Positions 6,668 through 7,530 of a stretch of 7,530 nucleotides of DNA are shown piece after piece. The notes under the pieces were generated by a model. The model saw only the letters and a program-made list of their open reading frames with translations, did no database searches and had not been told where the DNA came from. This DNA is from JBEGQX01 sp041180805. GTDB taxonomy: Bacteria > Planctomycetota > Planctomycetia > Gemmatales > Gemmataceae. A program made the translations under genes and the position numbers. The stretch spans positions 1 to 7,530 of the forward strand of contig JBEGQX010000297.1 of NCBI GenBank assembly GCA_041180805.1, read 5' to 3'. How positions within the stretch are numbered: the first letter of the stretch is position 1; each line of letters starts with the position of its first letter.

Positions 6668-7530
6668 TTTGGTTTTTCGAAGATTCATCTTGCAGTCAGG
6701 GTCCAATGGAACTTCCTTGCCGACCTGATCCACGGGATGGTTGAACATGTAACGCCAAACATCTTCATGAATGAACTTTCCAGACTTATCTTTAACTGCG
6801 GCACCACCGGGGGTCACGCAGCTATGGGCTTTCTTTTCATCATTCTTGACATCGGCGTCGGTGATAAGCCTGCGGGAATTATCAAAAGGCGCGGAAACCT
6901 TGTCCACATTCACAATCGGGCCATACTTGTTCAGGCCAAGCAATTGCCAGGACCTGCAATAGTGATCACCCTTCCAGCCACCATCCAGAACATGGCTGAA
7001 GCCGAAGAATCGATTGGAGGGAGTAGCGGAAGGAATGCCCTGCCAATTGTCGTACTGGTCGCGTGGGCCGCAGAACATCACAACCCGGTCAACTTTCTGA
7101 TGAATGGCAAAACGCGCGGCAGTGGTGGAACCATGGGAACTTCCGGTAAGAATCACTCGGTCCCAGCGCAGGTCTTTGCCATCAGGTGTGAGGAAATACC
7201 CCCAGTTACCCTGCGGATTATTCTTGGCCAGCCACTTTACAAACTGAATGGATCGTTCCATGATGCCATCCGGCTTGGGAATATTCACCACATCAGAGAA
7301 GTCCTCCCCGGTTGCGGCTTCCAATCGAATCTTGCCCAGGAACTTTTCGTCTGCCGGGGGTGGTTCCTTGCCAAACTTGCCGAACCAGCCATTGGCATAA
7401 TGTACCTGAATGGCATGAAGGCCGTAGCCAGTCAAACGATCAAAAAGCTGGGAATTGTAGCCCATTAGCCAGATCACCAGCTTACCCTGCGCTGGCACCC
7501 GGGTATCCACACTGGCATTTTCAAAGTCCG
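6665..7530 (-). CDS. alpha/beta-hydrolase-like protein, N-terminus off the window
   Basis: The frame is open to the right edge (287 codons visible). The codons upstream of the first possible start (GTG 7510) read on as plausible protein (DFENASVDTRVPAQ), so the true start probably lies outside. The fold signals are those of a serine hydrolase: a beta-strand followed by a turn (KLVIWLMGYNS), then the nucleophile elbow G-S-S-H-G in VILTGSSHGSTTAARFA (nucleophile Ser codon at 7136-7138), then the strand VDRVVMFCGPRDQYDNW. The acid and His are not assigned with confidence; the His in KKAHSCVTPG is a candidate. A signal peptide would lie off the window. It is the first visible gene of the operon with the sulfatase, whose ATG follows 9 nt after this TAG. 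An esterase removing acyl groups from a sulfated polymer would fit the context, but no specific family function is recognised. Confidence 0.75.
   Translation of the reverse strand, partial: DFENASVDTRVPAQGKLVIWLMGYNSQLFDRLTGYGLHAIQVHYANGWFGKFGKEPPPADEKFLGKIRLEAATGEDFSDVVNIPKPDGIMERSIQFVKWLAKNNPQGNWGYFLTPDGKDLRWDRVILTGSSHGSTTAARFAIHQKVDRVVMFCGPRDQYDNWQGIPSATPSNRFFGFSHVLDGGWKGDHYCRSWQLLGLNKYGPIVNVDKVSAPFDNSRRLITDADVKNDEKKAHSCVTPGGAAVKDKSGKFIHEDVWRYMFNHPVDQVGKEVPLDPDCKMNLRKTK

Noticed and set aside
6737..7468. Plus-strand open frame of 243 codons opposite the hydrolase
   Set aside because: It is antisense to a frame with a clear GxSxG nucleophile elbow, and its product looks like a reverse-strand shadow.

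Overview
The window is about half G+C and almost fully coding. It reads as a bacterial chromosome, most likely of a planctomycete. The grounds are a secreted iduronate-2-sulfatase-type sulfatase in an operon with an alpha/beta-hydrolase-like protein and a radical SAM protein, next to amino-acid catabolism genes. This taxonomic guess rests on gene content only. No rRNA, tRNA, insertion sequence, CRISPR array or phage gene was seen.

Left half (1-3945): a lysine / 2-aminoadipate catabolism module. A class III PLP aminotransferase (1488-2834, minus) and an ALDH7A1 (antiquitin)-type aldehyde dehydrogenase (1-1484, minus, last residues off the left edge) form a tightly coupled operon. Only three bases separate them, and the second gene's Shine-Dalgarno overlaps the first gene's stop. 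Divergent to them is a short DUF1338 protein (2995-3945, plus) that keeps the His/His/Glu metal ligands and the arginine of HglS, the 2-oxoadipate dioxygenase/decarboxylase. Together they suggest a saccharopine-independent route: lysine to aminoadipate semialdehyde (aminotransferase), to 2-aminoadipate (ALDH7), to 2-oxoadipate (a transaminase, possibly the same one), to 2-hydroxyglutarate (HglS). The 160-bp divergent spacer holds an AT-rich promoter island flanked by an inverted repeat and a direct repeat, which may be operator sites.

Right half (4058-7530, all minus): a three-gene operon read right to left. It starts with an alpha/beta-hydrolase-like protein (5' end off the window), followed 9 nt later by an exported sulfatase with a complete Cys-type formylglycine motif. 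About 30 nt further on comes a radical SAM protein with a partial SPASM/twitch-like C-terminus. This operon converges on the hglS-like gene across a 112-bp spacer rich in inverted repeats. The hydrolase and sulfatase suggest breakdown of a sulfated, esterified polymer outside the cytoplasm. The role of the radical SAM protein is open; sulfatase maturation is one hypothesis.
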